A stretch of 64,000 nucleotides of DNA from Saprospiraceae bacterium (GCA_016710625.1 JADJVK010000053.1:124001-188000); one strand, 5' to 3'; positions 17,003-26,423 are shown, counted from the first letter of the stretch. The notes: generated from the letters alone by a model not told the origin. Numbers and translations are program-made.

Positions 17003-17949
17003 GCCTGAAGGATTTTGAAAAAGTTTGGTCGAATGCAACAAAAGGCTTTACTTCTTATCTTCAGCTTGAAAAATCATTATCAAAACATTCAATTGATGCT
17101 TATCAAAGAGATGTGCAAAAGTTAATTGAATTTTTTAAGATAAAGAATATTTTATTGGGTCCGACTAAAGTAGAAGATCACCATATTGATAGTCTTTTGA
17201 TTTATTTGAATGATTTAGGGCTTGACCCTCGATCTCAATCTCGATTAATTTCTGGCTTAAAATCTTTTTTTAAATACCTTTTTTTGGAAGATCAAATCAC
17301 AATTGACCCGACAGAATTGATAGAAGGACCAAAAATATCCAGGAAAATACCTGATTTTCTGACAATTGATGAAATCCAAGCAATATTTGATACAATAGAT
17401 TTGAGTGAACCCTTAGGAATCCGTAATAGAGCAATTTTGGAAACACTTTATGCTTCTGGTTTGAGGGTCAGTGAGTTGACCTCCCTTAGATTATCCAATT
17501 ATTTTCCAGATATTGGTTTTATAAAAGTAGTTGGGAAAACAAATAAGGAAAGAATTGTTCCGATCGGTGAAGAGGCAATAAAATATATTGGCCAGTATTT
17601 AGAGCATGTTCGTCAGCACCAACCCATAAAGAAAGACGCTTCAGATATACTATTTTTGAATAGGAGAGGAAATGATTTGACTCGGGTAATGGTCTTTTTA
17701 ATTATTAAAGAAGCTACGGCTGCAGCAAAAATAGAAAAAACGGTTAGCCCTCATACTTTCAGGCATTCCTTTGCTACTCATTTAATAGATGGGGGTGCAA
17801 ATCTTAGTGTGGTGCAAGAATTATTGGGGCACGAATCAATTATTACAACAGAAATTTATACCCATCTTTCAATGGAATATTTGAGAGAAACTATCATGAC
17901 ATTTCATCCGAGGGTGCAACAGATGAGGAATAAAAAAAATCGGGAATAG
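16999..17949 (+). CDS. xerD: Site-specific tyrosine recombinase XerD
   Basis: A 316-residue recombinase that, with XerC, resolves chromosome dimers at dif during division. An N-terminal SAM-like core-binding domain (about 15-105) precedes a catalytic domain with the full set: Arg in ASGLRVSELTSL, Lys in VVGKTNKERIVP, HTFRHSFATH (HxxR), LGHESI and nucleophile Tyr in TEIYTHLS. I prefer the ATG at 16999 (ATGA overlap with the upstream stop, AAAAGGA ribosome site) over an ATG at 16984. No mobile-element ends are visible, so it is the housekeeping enzyme. Confidence 0.93.
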   Translation: MSLKDFEKVWSNATKGFTSYLQLEKSLSKHSIDAYQRDVQKLIEFFKIKNILLGPTKVEDHHIDSLLIYLNDLGLDPRSQSRLISGLKSFFKYLFLEDQITIDPTELIEGPKISRKIPDFLTIDEIQAIFDTIDLSEPLGIRNRAILETLYASGLRVSELTSLRLSNYFPDIGFIKVVGKTNKERIVPIGEEAIKYIGQYLEHVRQHQPIKKDASDILFLNRRGNDLTRVMVFLIIKEATAAAKIEKTVSPHTFRHSFATHLIDGGANLSVVQELLGHESIITTEIYTHLSMEYLRETIMTFHPRVQQMRNKKNRE

Positions 17950-17969
17950 TTGGCTACTCCCGATTTTTT
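17936..17969. terminator. Bidirectional terminator after xerD
   Basis: AAAATCGGGA (17936-17945) pairs with TCCCGATTTT (17958-17967) and is flanked by A and T runs. It lies between the convergent xerD and the small gene at 17971-18201, and the xerD stop is in the loop region. Confidence 0.85.
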
Positions 17970-17970
17970 G

Positions 17971-18201
17971 CTACAATGTCTCCAATTTAGAATTTCTGCT
18001 ATAATTTAGAATTGCATCTAAAGTTGTTTTTCTCGGACTAAATGTAACCTTTGGCAACATTTGTAATCCTTTTTTAATTTCAGCTTTTAATAAAGCATTT
18101 TCAGAAATGTCTTCAAAAAAAGTATCAAACGTATTTTCTAATATTGGAGTTTCTTGGTAGTAATAGCTAATTAAATGGTTGCATGTAAAGATTTGCTTCA
18201 T
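17971..18201 (-). CDS. Small hypothetical protein, Bacteroidota type
   Basis: A 76-residue soluble protein. YYYQETPILENTFDTFFEDI...LKAEIKKGLQML...SPRKTTLDAILNYSRNS resembles the short zinc-less anti-sigma-like proteins frequent in Bacteroidota, which share an N-terminal LI.Y.Y.E...E and a C-terminal SPR..T..AIL.YS. That likeness is from memory and weak. It stands alone on its strand. Function unknown. Confidence 0.6.
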   Translation of the reverse strand: MKQIFTCNHLISYYYQETPILENTFDTFFEDISENALLKAEIKKGLQMLPKVTFSPRKTTLDAILNYSRNSKLETL

Positions 18202-18227
18202 ATAATCTTGTAATAGGTGAATAAAAA

Positions 18228-18252
18228 TGTGGAATAAATCTAATTTTCCACA
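18228..18252. repeat. Short inverted repeat TGTGGAA-N11-TTCCACA
   Basis: A 7-bp inverted repeat (18228-18234 and 18246-18252) lies upstream of the small gene at 17971-18201, in a 197-bp gap with no gene. It could be an operator or chance. Confidence 0.25.
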
Positions 18253-18398
18253 ATCAAATCTAAAACGAGAGCAATTTATGAAATAGTATGTGTTAAGAAA
18301 AAATTATTTATTTTTTTCAATTTTTATTTCACCCTAAATCTTACTGTTTGCAATCAATATCAATTCCATTTTATTTTACCAAAAAATTTGGCTCAATG

Positions 18399-19751
18399 TT
18401 AAATAGTGTGGGTAATTAAATTTATGATTTCCTCTAAAGATAATTTTTCTTGATTTCCGTTTTGCATATTTTTTAATGATAGTTTTCCCGTCTGCATTTC
18501 TTCTTCTCCGATTACTATCACATAGGCTGCATTTCTCTTATTGGCATATTCCATTTGTTTTTTGATTTTTGCTGGCTCAGGAAATAGGTCTGTAACTATT
18601 CCTTTTTCTCTCAATTTTGCAGCACACTGAAAAGCAAACAAATGAGTGGCATCATCCAGACCAACCAAAAATACTTGCAATTGTTTTTGAGCACTTTCTG
18701 GAAATAGCTGTAAAGTTTCCATAACATCATATATTCGGTCTGCACCAAAAGAAATACCCACACCAGAAACTCCTTGCAAGCCAAAAACACCAGTCAAATT
18801 ATCGTATCTACCGCCGCCGCCAATACTGCCCATTGGCGTATCTTTTGCCGCTACCTCGAATATGCAACCCGTATAATAATTCAATCCTCTTGCTAAGGTG
18901 ATATCAAATTGTACTTCATTGTCAGTTCCTAAAGGGTCGAGATATGTATGGAATTTTTTCAACTCTTCAATTCCCTTTTTGCCAATTTCACTGTTTTCCA
19001 ACAAGGCTGATATTTCTGATAAGGTCTTACTTTTTAGTACTTTTTCTATTATTTCAAAAGCATTTTCAGAAATTCCTCTATCCAATAATTCCTTTTTTAC
19101 ACCATCCAACCCGATTTTGTCCAATTTGTCGATAGCGATGGTCATATCCATAAATTGGTCAGAGATGCCAGCAACTTCAGCGACACCTTCCAGCACTTTT
19201 CGGTTATTGACTTTTATAATAACTTTCAAGTTTAAGAGACTAAAAACGGTATCATAAATTTTCACTAACTCGGCTTCATGCATCAAGGAATCTGCACCAA
19301 CAACGTCTGCATCACACTGATAAAATTCTCTATATCTTCCTTTTTGTGGACGATCGGCTCTCCAAACAGGCTGGATTTGATATCTTTTGAATGGAAAAGT
19401 AATTTCATTGCGGTGCATCACAACATATCTAGCGAAAGGAACGGTCAAATCGTATCTCAATCCTCTTTCACAAATGCTACTAATCAACTTTGTTGAATTT
19501 TTTTCACTCAAAGCATCTTGATTTGCCTTTTGTAAAAAATCTCCATTGTTTAATATTTTAAACAATAATTTATCACCCTCTTCTCCATATTTCCCTGTCA
19601 AAGTGCTTAACTTTTCCATGGTTGGCGTTTCGATGGGTTGAAATCCATATTTTAAAAATACTTTTTTAATGGTATCAAAAATATAATTTCTTTTAGCCAA
19701 CACTTCAGGACCAAAATCTCTAGTTCCTTCTGGAATAGATGGTTTAGACAT
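18399..19751 (-). CDS. hisS: Histidine--tRNA ligase
   Basis: A 450-residue class II aminoacyl-tRNA synthetase that charges tRNA-His. Seen: the N-terminal PEGTRDF, motif 2 around FARYVVMHRNEITFPFKRYQ and WRADRPQKGRYREFYQCDAD, the histidine-binding ARGLNYYTGCIFEV, GGGGRYDNL, and GVGISFGADRI (motif 3). A C-terminal anticodon-binding domain (about 355-450: QVFLVGLDDATHLFAFQ) ends the protein. It follows pheS by 20 bp, an operon. Confidence 0.96.
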   Translation of the reverse strand: MSKPSIPEGTRDFGPEVLAKRNYIFDTIKKVFLKYGFQPIETPTMEKLSTLTGKYGEEGDKLLFKILNNGDFLQKANQDALSEKNSTKLISSICERGLRYDLTVPFARYVVMHRNEITFPFKRYQIQPVWRADRPQKGRYREFYQCDADVVGADSLMHEAELVKIYDTVFSLLNLKVIIKVNNRKVLEGVAEVAGISDQFMDMTIAIDKLDKIGLDGVKKELLDRGISENAFEIIEKVLKSKTLSEISALLENSEIGKKGIEELKKFHTYLDPLGTDNEVQFDITLARGLNYYTGCIFEVAAKDTPMGSIGGGGRYDNLTGVFGLQGVSGVGISFGADRIYDVMETLQLFPESAQKQLQVFLVGLDDATHLFAFQCAAKLREKGIVTDLFPEPAKIKKQMEYANKRNAAYVIVIGEEEMQTGKLSLKNMQNGNQEKLSLEEIINLITHTI

Positions 19752-19771
19752 GTTCTAAAATTTGATGAATA

Positions 19772-20803
19772 TTAATAAGTTGATTCAAATTGCTTTAAGA
19801 AACGAATATCATTTTCGAATAACAATCGAATGTCACCGATATTATAAAGTCTTAAAGCTTGACGTTCTACGCCCATTCCAAATGCAAAACCAGAATATTT
19901 TGTGCTATCGATGCCACAATTTTCTAATACTTGAGGATCGACCATGCCACAGCCTAGAATTTCTAACCAACCAGTTCCTTTCGTCAATCGGTAAGTTTTT
20001 TCTGTATCTGTACCTAAATACACATCCATTTCTGCACTAGGCTCTGTAAATGGAAAATAAGAAGGTCGCAATCGGATATTCGAAGCACCATACATTTCTT
20101 GAGCAAAATATAATAAGGTTTGTTTCAAATCGGCGAAAGAGACATTTTCGTCAATATACAATCCTTCCACCTGATGAAATTGGCAATGAGATCGAGCTGA
20201 AATGGTTTCATTTCTATAAACTCTTCCTGGGGCAATAATTCTTATCGGTGGCTTTTGATGCATCATTACCCTTGACTGAACTGATGAGGTATGGGTGCGA
20301 AGCAAGAATTCGGTGCTATTCATTAAGTAGTAGGTGTCCTGCATATCTCTTGCTGGATGATCTTCAGGAGTGTTCATTGCTGTGAAATTGTGCCAATCGT
20401 CTTCTATTTCTCTATCTTCTGCCACCACAAAACCAATTTTTTGGAAGATAGAAATGATTTTGTTCATGACGATGGAGACGGGATGCCTACTACCCAAATC
20501 AGACAGAGCGGCTGGGGCAGATAAGTCCAAATCGGCATATTTATTCGAATCTGCTTGGTCTTCAAATTGCGATTTTAATTCGTTGAATTTGTTTTCAGCA
20601 GCTTGTTTGAGGGTATTCATTAGCTGGCCATATTCCTTTTTTCTTTCATTAGGTATTGTTTTCATGTGTTCAAAAAGTGGTTTTAACACATTTTTAGTAC
20701 CTAAATATTGAATTCTATATTGCTCTAAAGCTTCTTTTGATTCCGGATTAGCGGTTTCAATATCTTTTAATATAGCTTGTGCTGCCTCAAACGAATCTAA
20801 CAT
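19772..20803 (-). CDS. pheS: Phenylalanine--tRNA ligase alpha subunit
   Basis: A 343-residue catalytic subunit of the heterotetrameric PheRS. The N-terminal coiled-coil covers about 1-90, followed by motif 1 GSRHPVSIVMNKII, DTYYLMNSTEFLLRTHTSSV (motif 2 region), ISARSHCQFHQVEGLYID, YFPFTEPSAEMDV and the motif 3 GFAFGMGVERQAL. pheT is not in this window, so the two subunit genes are apart, common in Bacteroidota. Transcription with hisS starts from a TATTTTTG -7 element. Confidence 0.96.
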   Translation of the reverse strand: MLDSFEAAQAILKDIETANPESKEALEQYRIQYLGTKNVLKPLFEHMKTIPNERKKEYGQLMNTLKQAAENKFNELKSQFEDQADSNKYADLDLSAPAALSDLGSRHPVSIVMNKIISIFQKIGFVVAEDREIEDDWHNFTAMNTPEDHPARDMQDTYYLMNSTEFLLRTHTSSVQSRVMMHQKPPIRIIAPGRVYRNETISARSHCQFHQVEGLYIDENVSFADLKQTLLYFAQEMYGASNIRLRPSYFPFTEPSAEMDVYLGTDTEKTYRLTKGTGWLEILGCGMVDPQVLENCGIDSTKYSGFAFGMGVERQALRLYNIGDIRLLFENDIRFLKQFESTY

Positions 20804-20820
20804 AATTAATAATTGAAGGG

Positions 20821-20828
20821 CAAAAATA
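20821..20828 (-). promoter_or_regulatory. -7 promoter element of pheS-hisS
   Basis: The minus strand reads TATTTTTG, matching TAnnTTTG, 18 bp upstream of the pheS ATG. I see no T-box or attenuator. Confidence 0.5.
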
Positions 20829-20938
20829 AGGAAATTTATAGAAAGAAGATATGGGAAAATACAAATTAGCCATTTTTAGTGCACGATAAGAATGGGGATA
20901 ACTCCCATAACTATTCTAATATTTGGCTCAATTATTTT

Positions 20939-22829
20939 CTAATAAGCTCTTTCATTTTTGTTTTCAATATAGTTGATAAAAGCTCTGTTTACCACTCTAT
21001 TCCCACCAGGAGTAGGATAATTGCCAGAGAAATACCAATCTCCTTTGTGTTCTGGGCAGGCTTCGTGCAACCCCTCAATGGTTTGGAAAATGATATTTAA
21101 AGGAATATTTACCCCTTTCGGTTCCACTATTTTTGCAATCTGGCTAGATATTTCTTCGTAACTAAATGGTTCATAAATTTTCTTTACTTGGTTGGTCATC
21201 TGATCTATTGGAAGCAATTCTTGCTTTTTACAAGCTTCATAAACTTCTTGAATCACATTTTCTTTTCCATTCTTTTTCAATAATGAAATTGCCGCTTTGA
21301 ATGCAACGAATTCGCCAATTTTTGACATATCTATTCCATAGCAATCTGGGTAGCGAATTTGAGGAGCAGAAGAGACGATAATGATTTTTTTGGGCTTCAG
21401 TCTTGCGATAATTTTAATGATACTATTTTTCAAAGTAGTTCCCCTGACGATAGAATCGTCCAATAAGACCAAAGTATCCACATCATTTTCAACAATTCCG
21501 TAGGTAACATCATAGACATGAGCAACCATATCACTTCTCGAAGAATCATCTGCGATAAAAGTTCTTAATTTTTCTTCTTTTACACACAGTTTTTCTATTC
21601 TTACTGTTTCTTGAAGAATTTCTTCCAAATCTTTTGGACTGGTGGTTTTTAATTGAAGAATTCTATCTTTTTTAAGGGTAAGTAAAATATCTCTGAGTCC
21701 TTTGCTCAACCCGAAAAATGCAGATTCAGCAGTATTGGGTACAAAAGAAAAAACGGTGTGATTGAAATCGTAATTGACTAATTCTAAAATAGGTTTTGCT
21801 AAAGTTTCCCCTAATTTTTTTCTTTCAATATAAATATCTTTATCTGTTCCTCTTGAAAAATAAATTCTTTCAAAAGAGCAAGAAGTTTTTTCTCTTGGCT
21901 CATTGATTAATTGTTCGCTAGTCAAACCATCTTTTTTTACAATCAAAGCATGCCCTGGCTGTAACTCTTTGATTTGATTAATATGCAGATCAAAGGTTGT
22001 TTGAATGGCTGGTCTTTCAGATGCACAAACCACTATTTCATCATCTGCATAATAAAATGCTGGGCGGATTCCGTTCGGATCACGGAGAATAAAGGAGTCT
22101 CCATAACCAATCATTCCAGCCATCACATATCCACCATCGAATTTTTTTGTTGCTCTTTTCAGCAGCCTACTAATTTCTAGATTTTTGAAAATCAAATCAT
22201 TAATTTCTTGATTGCTATACCCATCAGGTTTATACCAAGAATGTAAACGCTGAACTTCATCATCCAAAAAGTGACCTATTTTTTCTAAAACCGTTACTGT
22301 ATCTGAAATTTCTTTAGGATATTGCCCCAAATCCAATAATTCATTGAAGAGTTCATCTACATTGGTAAGATTGAAGTTACCCGCTAATACCAAATTTCTA
22401 CTGATCCAATTGTTTTGGCGGAGAAAAGGATGTACATTTTCTATAGTGTTTGCTCCATGAGTTCCATATCGAAGATGTCCCAACATTACCTCTCCTAAAT
22501 AAGGAAAATTATCTTTTAACCAACTTGCCTGACTTAATTTTTCTGGGGGCAATTCATTAAAATATGAAAAAAACGCTTTCAAAAACTTCTCGAATAGGTT
22601 GTGGACTATTACTTCTTTTGCGGCTGATATAACGAGTTCCTGGTTTTGGATCCAGTTTTATTGTGGCAAGACCAGCTCCATCCTGCCCTCTGTTTCTTTG
22701 TTTCTGCATCAAAAGATGCAATTTATTCAGTCCATAAAAAACTGAACCATATTTTTCGTAATAAAATTCTAAAGGTTTAAGAAGTCGAATGAACGCAATG
22801 CCGCATTCATGTTTGATTTGATCACTCAT
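20939..22829 (-). CDS. PurF-like amidophosphoribosyltransferase (long Bacteroidota form), split by a +1 frameshift
   Basis: PurF-type enzymes move glutamine amide nitrogen to PRPP, the first step of purine synthesis. Frame 1 (22829-22557) holds the N-terminal nucleophile Cys in HECGIAFIR and QRNRGQDGAGLAT; it runs out at VFESVFFIF. Frame 2 (to 20939) resumes SYFNELPPEKLS and carries GHLRYGTHG, FILRDPNGIRPAFY, the glutamine-site ASERPAIQTTFD and the PRPP loop LLDDSIVRGTTLKNS. Removing one base from the seven-A run at 22567-22573 (plus strand) gives a 629-residue protein (FESVFSYFNELPPE). This is longer than E. coli PurF (505) and matches the long paralogue of the phylum. Whether it is the main PurF or a paralogue is open. 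Confidence 0.87.
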
Positions 22830-22849
22830 AAAGTTTGGTAACTAAGGTG

Positions 22850-22857
22850 CAAAGTTA
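22850..22857 (-). promoter_or_regulatory. -7 promoter element of the PurF-like gene
   Basis: The minus strand reads TAACTTTG followed by CACC, an exact TAnnTTTG match 20 bp upstream of the ATG. No PurR-type box is evident. Confidence 0.5.
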
Positions 22858-22931
22858 ATGGTTTTTTGTTTTCTATTACTATCTGTTTTTTTGAAAATTA
22901 ATTTTATCTTAATTATATATAATTTGCTTCG

Positions 22932-22939
22932 TACCTTTG
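22932..22939 (+). promoter_or_regulatory. -7 promoter element of the DUF4834-like gene
   Basis: TACCTTTG, an exact TAnnTTTG match, 19 bp upstream of the ATG at 22959. Confidence 0.5.
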
Positions 22940-22958
22940 TTCTTCAATTACTTTAATT

Positions 22959-23114
22959 ATGACTAAGTTTTTGTTAACATTTTTTGCGATCTATTTTTTT
23001 TATAAATATATCACAAAGCCTGTATATATCGTACCTCCAAAACAAAAGGAGAAGGAAAAAGAATCTACTAAGAAGTATGATGGAGATTATATTGACTACG
23101 AAGAAGTAAAATAA
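22959..23114 (+). CDS. Small DUF4834-like membrane protein
   Basis: A 51-residue protein. An N-terminal membrane segment (KFLLTFFAIYFFYKYITKPV) is followed by a lysine/glutamate stretch and the ending KKYDGDYIDYEEVK. That ending (GEYVDYEEV in others) marks the Bacteroidota DUF4834 family of single-pass proteins; this copy is shorter than most (about 80-110). A TACCTTTG promoter lies 19 bp upstream and the pseudouridine synthase gene starts 20 bp downstream, so the two are probably co-transcribed. Function unknown. Confidence 0.75.
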   Translation: MTKFLLTFFAIYFFYKYITKPVYIVPPKQKEKEKESTKKYDGDYIDYEEVK

Positions 23115-23134
23115 TTATTTAAAAAAAAATTTAG

Positions 23135-23800
23135 ATGAATAATATAGGAGATGCGGTTCTCTATAAAAATAACCAACTAATAGCATTTAATAAACCAGCT
23201 GGAATTCCAGTTCAGAAAGACCCTACTGAAGATAAATGTCTTTTGGATTTCGCGGAAATTTATTGTAAATCCAAATTACATTTGGTAAATAGAATTGATA
23301 GACCAACTACAGGTATTGTTTTGTTTGCAAAAAGCAGCAATGCAATGACTTTAATGACAAAGCAATTTCAAGAGAAAAAAATAGTAAAATATTATTTGGC
23401 TGTTGTCGCAAATTTACCTGCTGAAAAAGAAGGAAAATTGGTTCATTATATTCAAAAGAAAACCAAAGGGAATAGCTCAATTGCTAGTGAGGATGCAAGC
23501 AAAGGGGGAGAACTTGCAGAAATGGAATATAGACACATAGGTAGTATCGATCGATACCATCTGTTGGAAATAAAGCTTATTACTGGAAAGCACCACCAAA
23601 TCAGAGCTCAATTAGCAGCGATAGGTTGTCCGATAAAAGGCGATACGAAGTATGGATTTGGGAGAAGCAATAAAGATAGATCAATTCATTTGCATTCAAA
23701 GAAAATTAGTTTTACACATCCTGTTTCGAACGAACCCGTAAATCTGACAGCTCCTGTGCCAAATGAAGTGGTTTGGAATGCTTTTAATATTGAAAAATAG
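23135..23800 (+). CDS. RluA family RNA pseudouridine synthase
   Basis: A 221-residue enzyme that isomerises uridine to pseudouridine in rRNA or tRNA. The catalytic Asp lies in LVNRIDRPTTGIVLFAKS (RxDxxTxG), near residue 58; further family motifs are FNKPAGIPVQ, GKHHQIRAQLA and GDTKYG. There is no S4 domain, so it belongs to the short RluA/TruC-like forms; the target site is not predictable. It ends at a strong terminator. Confidence 0.9.
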   Translation: MNNIGDAVLYKNNQLIAFNKPAGIPVQKDPTEDKCLLDFAEIYCKSKLHLVNRIDRPTTGIVLFAKSSNAMTLMTKQFQEKKIVKYYLAVVANLPAEKEGKLVHYIQKKTKGNSSIASEDASKGGELAEMEYRHIGSIDRYHLLEIKLITGKHHQIRAQLAAIGCPIKGDTKYGFGRSNKDRSIHLHSKKISFTHPVSNEPVNLTAPVPNEVVWNAFNIEK

Positions 23801-23820
23801 TATTTCACTATTATAAACTA

Positions 23821-23853
23821 AAAAGGGAAGCCGAAACCGACTTCCCTTTTTTT
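23821..23853. terminator. Terminator after the pseudouridine synthase gene
   Basis: AAAAGGGAAG (23821-23830) pairs with CTTCCCTTTT (23841-23850) around a 10-nt loop, then more T. It serves both this gene and the convergent gene at 23871-24911. Confidence 0.85.
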
Positions 23854-23870
23854 ATTTTCAAACTTTTGGT

Positions 23871-24911
23871 TTAGAACCAACTGTTGCCTTTTATTTTGAA
23901 TGTTCCTTTTCCACAAAGGTAACCTTTATTGTAAACCTCCACTTCGTACTGACCTTTTGCTAAAGTAATATTTTTAGCATCCCAGTTAGTACATACATCT
24001 GTATCTTTATTACTATAGTTTACATTATTTTCTGTAGTGTAAAGAATTTGCTCATTCTTTGGTAAAACTGTTAATTTTCCACCACCAGAATCTTTAGAAG
24101 CCAATGTTTCACCAGTAGGAGAGATGATTCTAACAAAGAAATGCTCATCTCCAGCATCTGCAATATTATTTGCTAAAGCCTTGAAACAGATTTTTACTCT
24201 GTTTACATTTTTAGATTTTTTTGCTTTGTCTTCTTTTCCATTTTCTACCTCTAGTGTAGTAACTTTTATTTCGTCAGCTTTGATAACAGCAGCAGCATTT
24301 ACTTTTTTAGAAAGTGTTTTGTTTTCAGAATCCACTTTTTCTTTTTGTGCAGCCAATTCAGCTCTAGCAGCAGCAATTTCCTCTTTTTGAGTTCTTTCTC
24401 TACTGACTTCTTGAGTTAGATTGTCTTTGTCTGCCGTCAATTGAGTATTTTTAGTAGTCAATTGAGTGTTTTCTTCTTTCAATCTTGATATTTCTGCAAG
24501 GTATCCAGAAATCTGACTTTTTAGTTTTAACATTTCAGCTTTAGCTTGAGCCAAGCCGTTTTTATTGGCAAGTAAACCACCGATTTTATCTTTTTGAGCA
24601 GCTAATTGCGCCTTTTGTTCATCGATCAATTTGTTCAAATCAGCATTTTGGGTTCTCATTTGATCGAGACTTGCATTTGCTTCAGCCACAGTCTTTTCCA
24701 ATTCTGCTTTTGCTTTCTCAGACTCATCCAAGTTTTGAGTAGTTTGCTGAATGATTTGAGTTTGTTGGGTTTTGTTATATAACAAATAAGCATTTGTACC
24801 CAATAAGGCAATGATGATAGCTGCAGCAGCAGTCAATAATTTTTTTGAACCACCATTGTTATTATTCTGAGGATACATCGGAGCTGGACCTTGATTGTTA
24901 GCAGGTATCAT
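23871..24911 (-). CDS. Membrane-anchored coiled-coil protein
   Basis: A 346-residue protein. N-terminal cytoplasmic Pro/Asn/Gln tail (1-22), one membrane helix (LLTAAAAIIIALLGTNAYLL), a long coiled coil (about 45-215, KAELEKTVAEANASLDQMRT and onward) and a C-terminal beta domain (about 225-346: VKICFKALANNIADAGDEHF, CTNWDAKNITLAKGQYEVEV, CGKGTFKIKGNSWF). Proteins with this plan are common in Bacteroidota without assigned function; a structural envelope role is a guess. Three cysteines in the C-terminal domain could form a disulfide in the periplasm. Confidence 0.75.
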   Translation of the reverse strand: MIPANNQGPAPMYPQNNNNGGSKKLLTAAAAIIIALLGTNAYLLYNKTQQTQIIQQTTQNLDESEKAKAELEKTVAEANASLDQMRTQNADLNKLIDEQKAQLAAQKDKIGGLLANKNGLAQAKAEMLKLKSQISGYLAEISRLKEENTQLTTKNTQLTADKDNLTQEVSRERTQKEEIAAARAELAAQKEKVDSENKTLSKKVNAAAVIKADEIKVTTLEVENGKEDKAKKSKNVNRVKICFKALANNIADAGDEHFFVRIISPTGETLASKDSGGGKLTVLPKNEQILYTTENNVNYSNKDTDVCTNWDAKNITLAKGQYEVEVYNKGYLCGKGTFKIKGNSWF

Positions 24912-25137
24912 AATTAGCTAGTTTTGTTTGATTTTGAATTAATTGACAAAATTGTAGTTAAAACGGTAATAAAGTTTTGTTTATTATAGCAAAAATAACA
25001 GTTAGATAACGTATTTTTCTAATATTTGTAATAAAAATAAATATTAAAATTATTAATTGATTGATAATTAGATTTTTATAATATTTATTAATTAGTTTTT
25101 TACAAAAAATATATAATTTTTTTAACATTTTTTTAAG

Positions 25138-25888
25138 ATGATTGAGCAAATAGATTTACACCAAATATTATTTTTAGATATTGAAACTGTATCTGAAAAA
25201 GCAACCTTTGGGGAATTGAAAGATAATTTCAAAAGCTTATGGGAAACAAAAGCCAAGCAACTATTGAAACCCGCAGAGAACGATATCCAAGAAGCTTTTT
25301 TTGAAGATTCCTATAAAAAACAGAGCGGCTATATTTGCAGAATTTGGTAAAATAGTCTGTATTTCTGTTGGTTTTATATCGAATAAAAATCAAGAAATTG
25401 GTGCTAAATTCAAATCTTTTGCAAATGAGGATGAAAAACAATTGTTATCTGACTTTTCAGAATTGATGAATAAATATTATAACAATCCAGAAAAACAATT
25501 TATTTGTGGACACAATGTAAAAGAATTTGATGTCCCCTATATCTGCCGTAGGATGATTATCCATCAGATGGCTTTGCCAAAAATATTTGATTTACATGGG
25601 AAAAAACCTTGGGAAACCAAACATTTATTGGACACCATGGAGCTTTGGAAATTTGGAGATGGAAAGGCTTTTTCTTCTTTAAAACTTTTGACTGCGGTGT
25701 TAGATATTCCATCTCCAAAGGATGATATTGATGGCAGTGAGGTGGGGAGAGTATTTTGGGAAGAAAACGACTTGCCCCGTATCGCTAAATATTGCGAAAA
25801 GGATGTTTTAGCGGTGATGCAGCTTTTGTTGCGTTTTAAATATCAACCTTTGTTGACGGAAGAGCAAATCGTGTTTTCTTCTTTGTAA
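25138..25888 (+). CDS. Predicted 3'-5' exonuclease, PolB-like (DNA_pol_B_exo2), split by a +1 frameshift
   Basis: RNase H-fold exonuclease related to the proofreading domain of DNA polymerase B. Frame 1 (25138-25350) has the Exo I motif ILFLDIETVS. Frame 2 (to 25888) has FAEFGKIVCISVGFI, Exo II region FICGHNVKEFDVPYI and Exo III-like YCEKDVLAVMQL. Removing one A from the run at 25315-25320 joins DSYKNRAAIFAEFGKIV and gives 249 residues with all acidic catalytic residues. The second frame has its own ATG at 25301, but that product would lack Exo I. The nuclease-inhibitor-like gene follows 19 bp downstream. Confidence 0.85.
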
Positions 25889-25907
25889 ATTTTTAAAAAT
25901 AAGTTGT

Positions 25908-26423
25908 ATGATTTTGGAAGAGTATAATTTTAAAAAAGTAGTGAAAGAACAAAAGGTGTGTATCGAATTGCCAAAAGATTGGATTGGTAAAGAAGTTGAA
26001 ATTATAGTTAAGCCTGTAGATCTGTTGAATTTAAAAGCTATTCAGAACGAACTTACCTTATTAATTCAAGATTTATTTTGGGTCAGTGAATCTGATGAGC
26101 CCTTTGAACTGATGAATGAATTGCAAATACCAGAAAATACAAGAATTGAAAAATGGGTAGTAGATAAATTAAATTTAGATAAGCCAATAGAAATTGCCAC
26201 GATAGATTTTTTCTTTAAAAATGTTATTGTGCATCATGAATGGCAGGACGAAGCAGCAAAAGAAAGTGTAGATAAATTTAAGCGAATTTATCAGTTGTTT
26301 CAAACAAAATTTGAAGAAACGATAGTGCTGAGAAGTGGCGATTTTGAGAAGAAAATCCTGATAATTGGTAAAACAGCTGATAACGAATTGGTGATTCTTA
26401 AGACAAAATCCATTGAATCTTAA
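25908..26423 (+). CDS. Nuclease A inhibitor (NuiA)-like protein with an N-terminal beta segment
   Basis: A 171-residue soluble acidic protein. Residues about 45-168 match the NuiA family: LIQDLFWVSESDEPFELM (SESDxPFE signature), IATIDFFFKNVIVHHEWQDE, KFKRIYQLFQTKFEETIVLR and the end KKILIIGKTADNELVILKTK. Anabaena NuiA blocks the secreted nuclease NucA by a protruding C-terminal tail. Residues 1-38 (YNFKKVVKEQKVCIELPKDW) form an extra beta-rich segment like those at the N-terminus of some small antitoxin-type proteins. No NucA-type nuclease is adjacent; the neighbour upstream is an unrelated 3'-5' exonuclease. Role as an inhibitor is an inference. Confidence 0.7.
   Translation: MILEEYNFKKVVKEQKVCIELPKDWIGKEVEIIVKPVDLLNLKAIQNELTLLIQDLFWVSESDEPFELMNELQIPENTRIEKWVVDKLNLDKPIEIATIDFFFKNVIVHHEWQDEAAKESVDKFKRIYQLFQTKFEETIVLRSGDFEKKILIIGKTADNELVILKTKSIES

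Noticed and set aside
16999..17949. XerD-like recombinase as part of an integrated element
   Set aside because: Full housekeeping XerD pattern, coupled to a core gene, with no attachment-site repeats or cargo genes.
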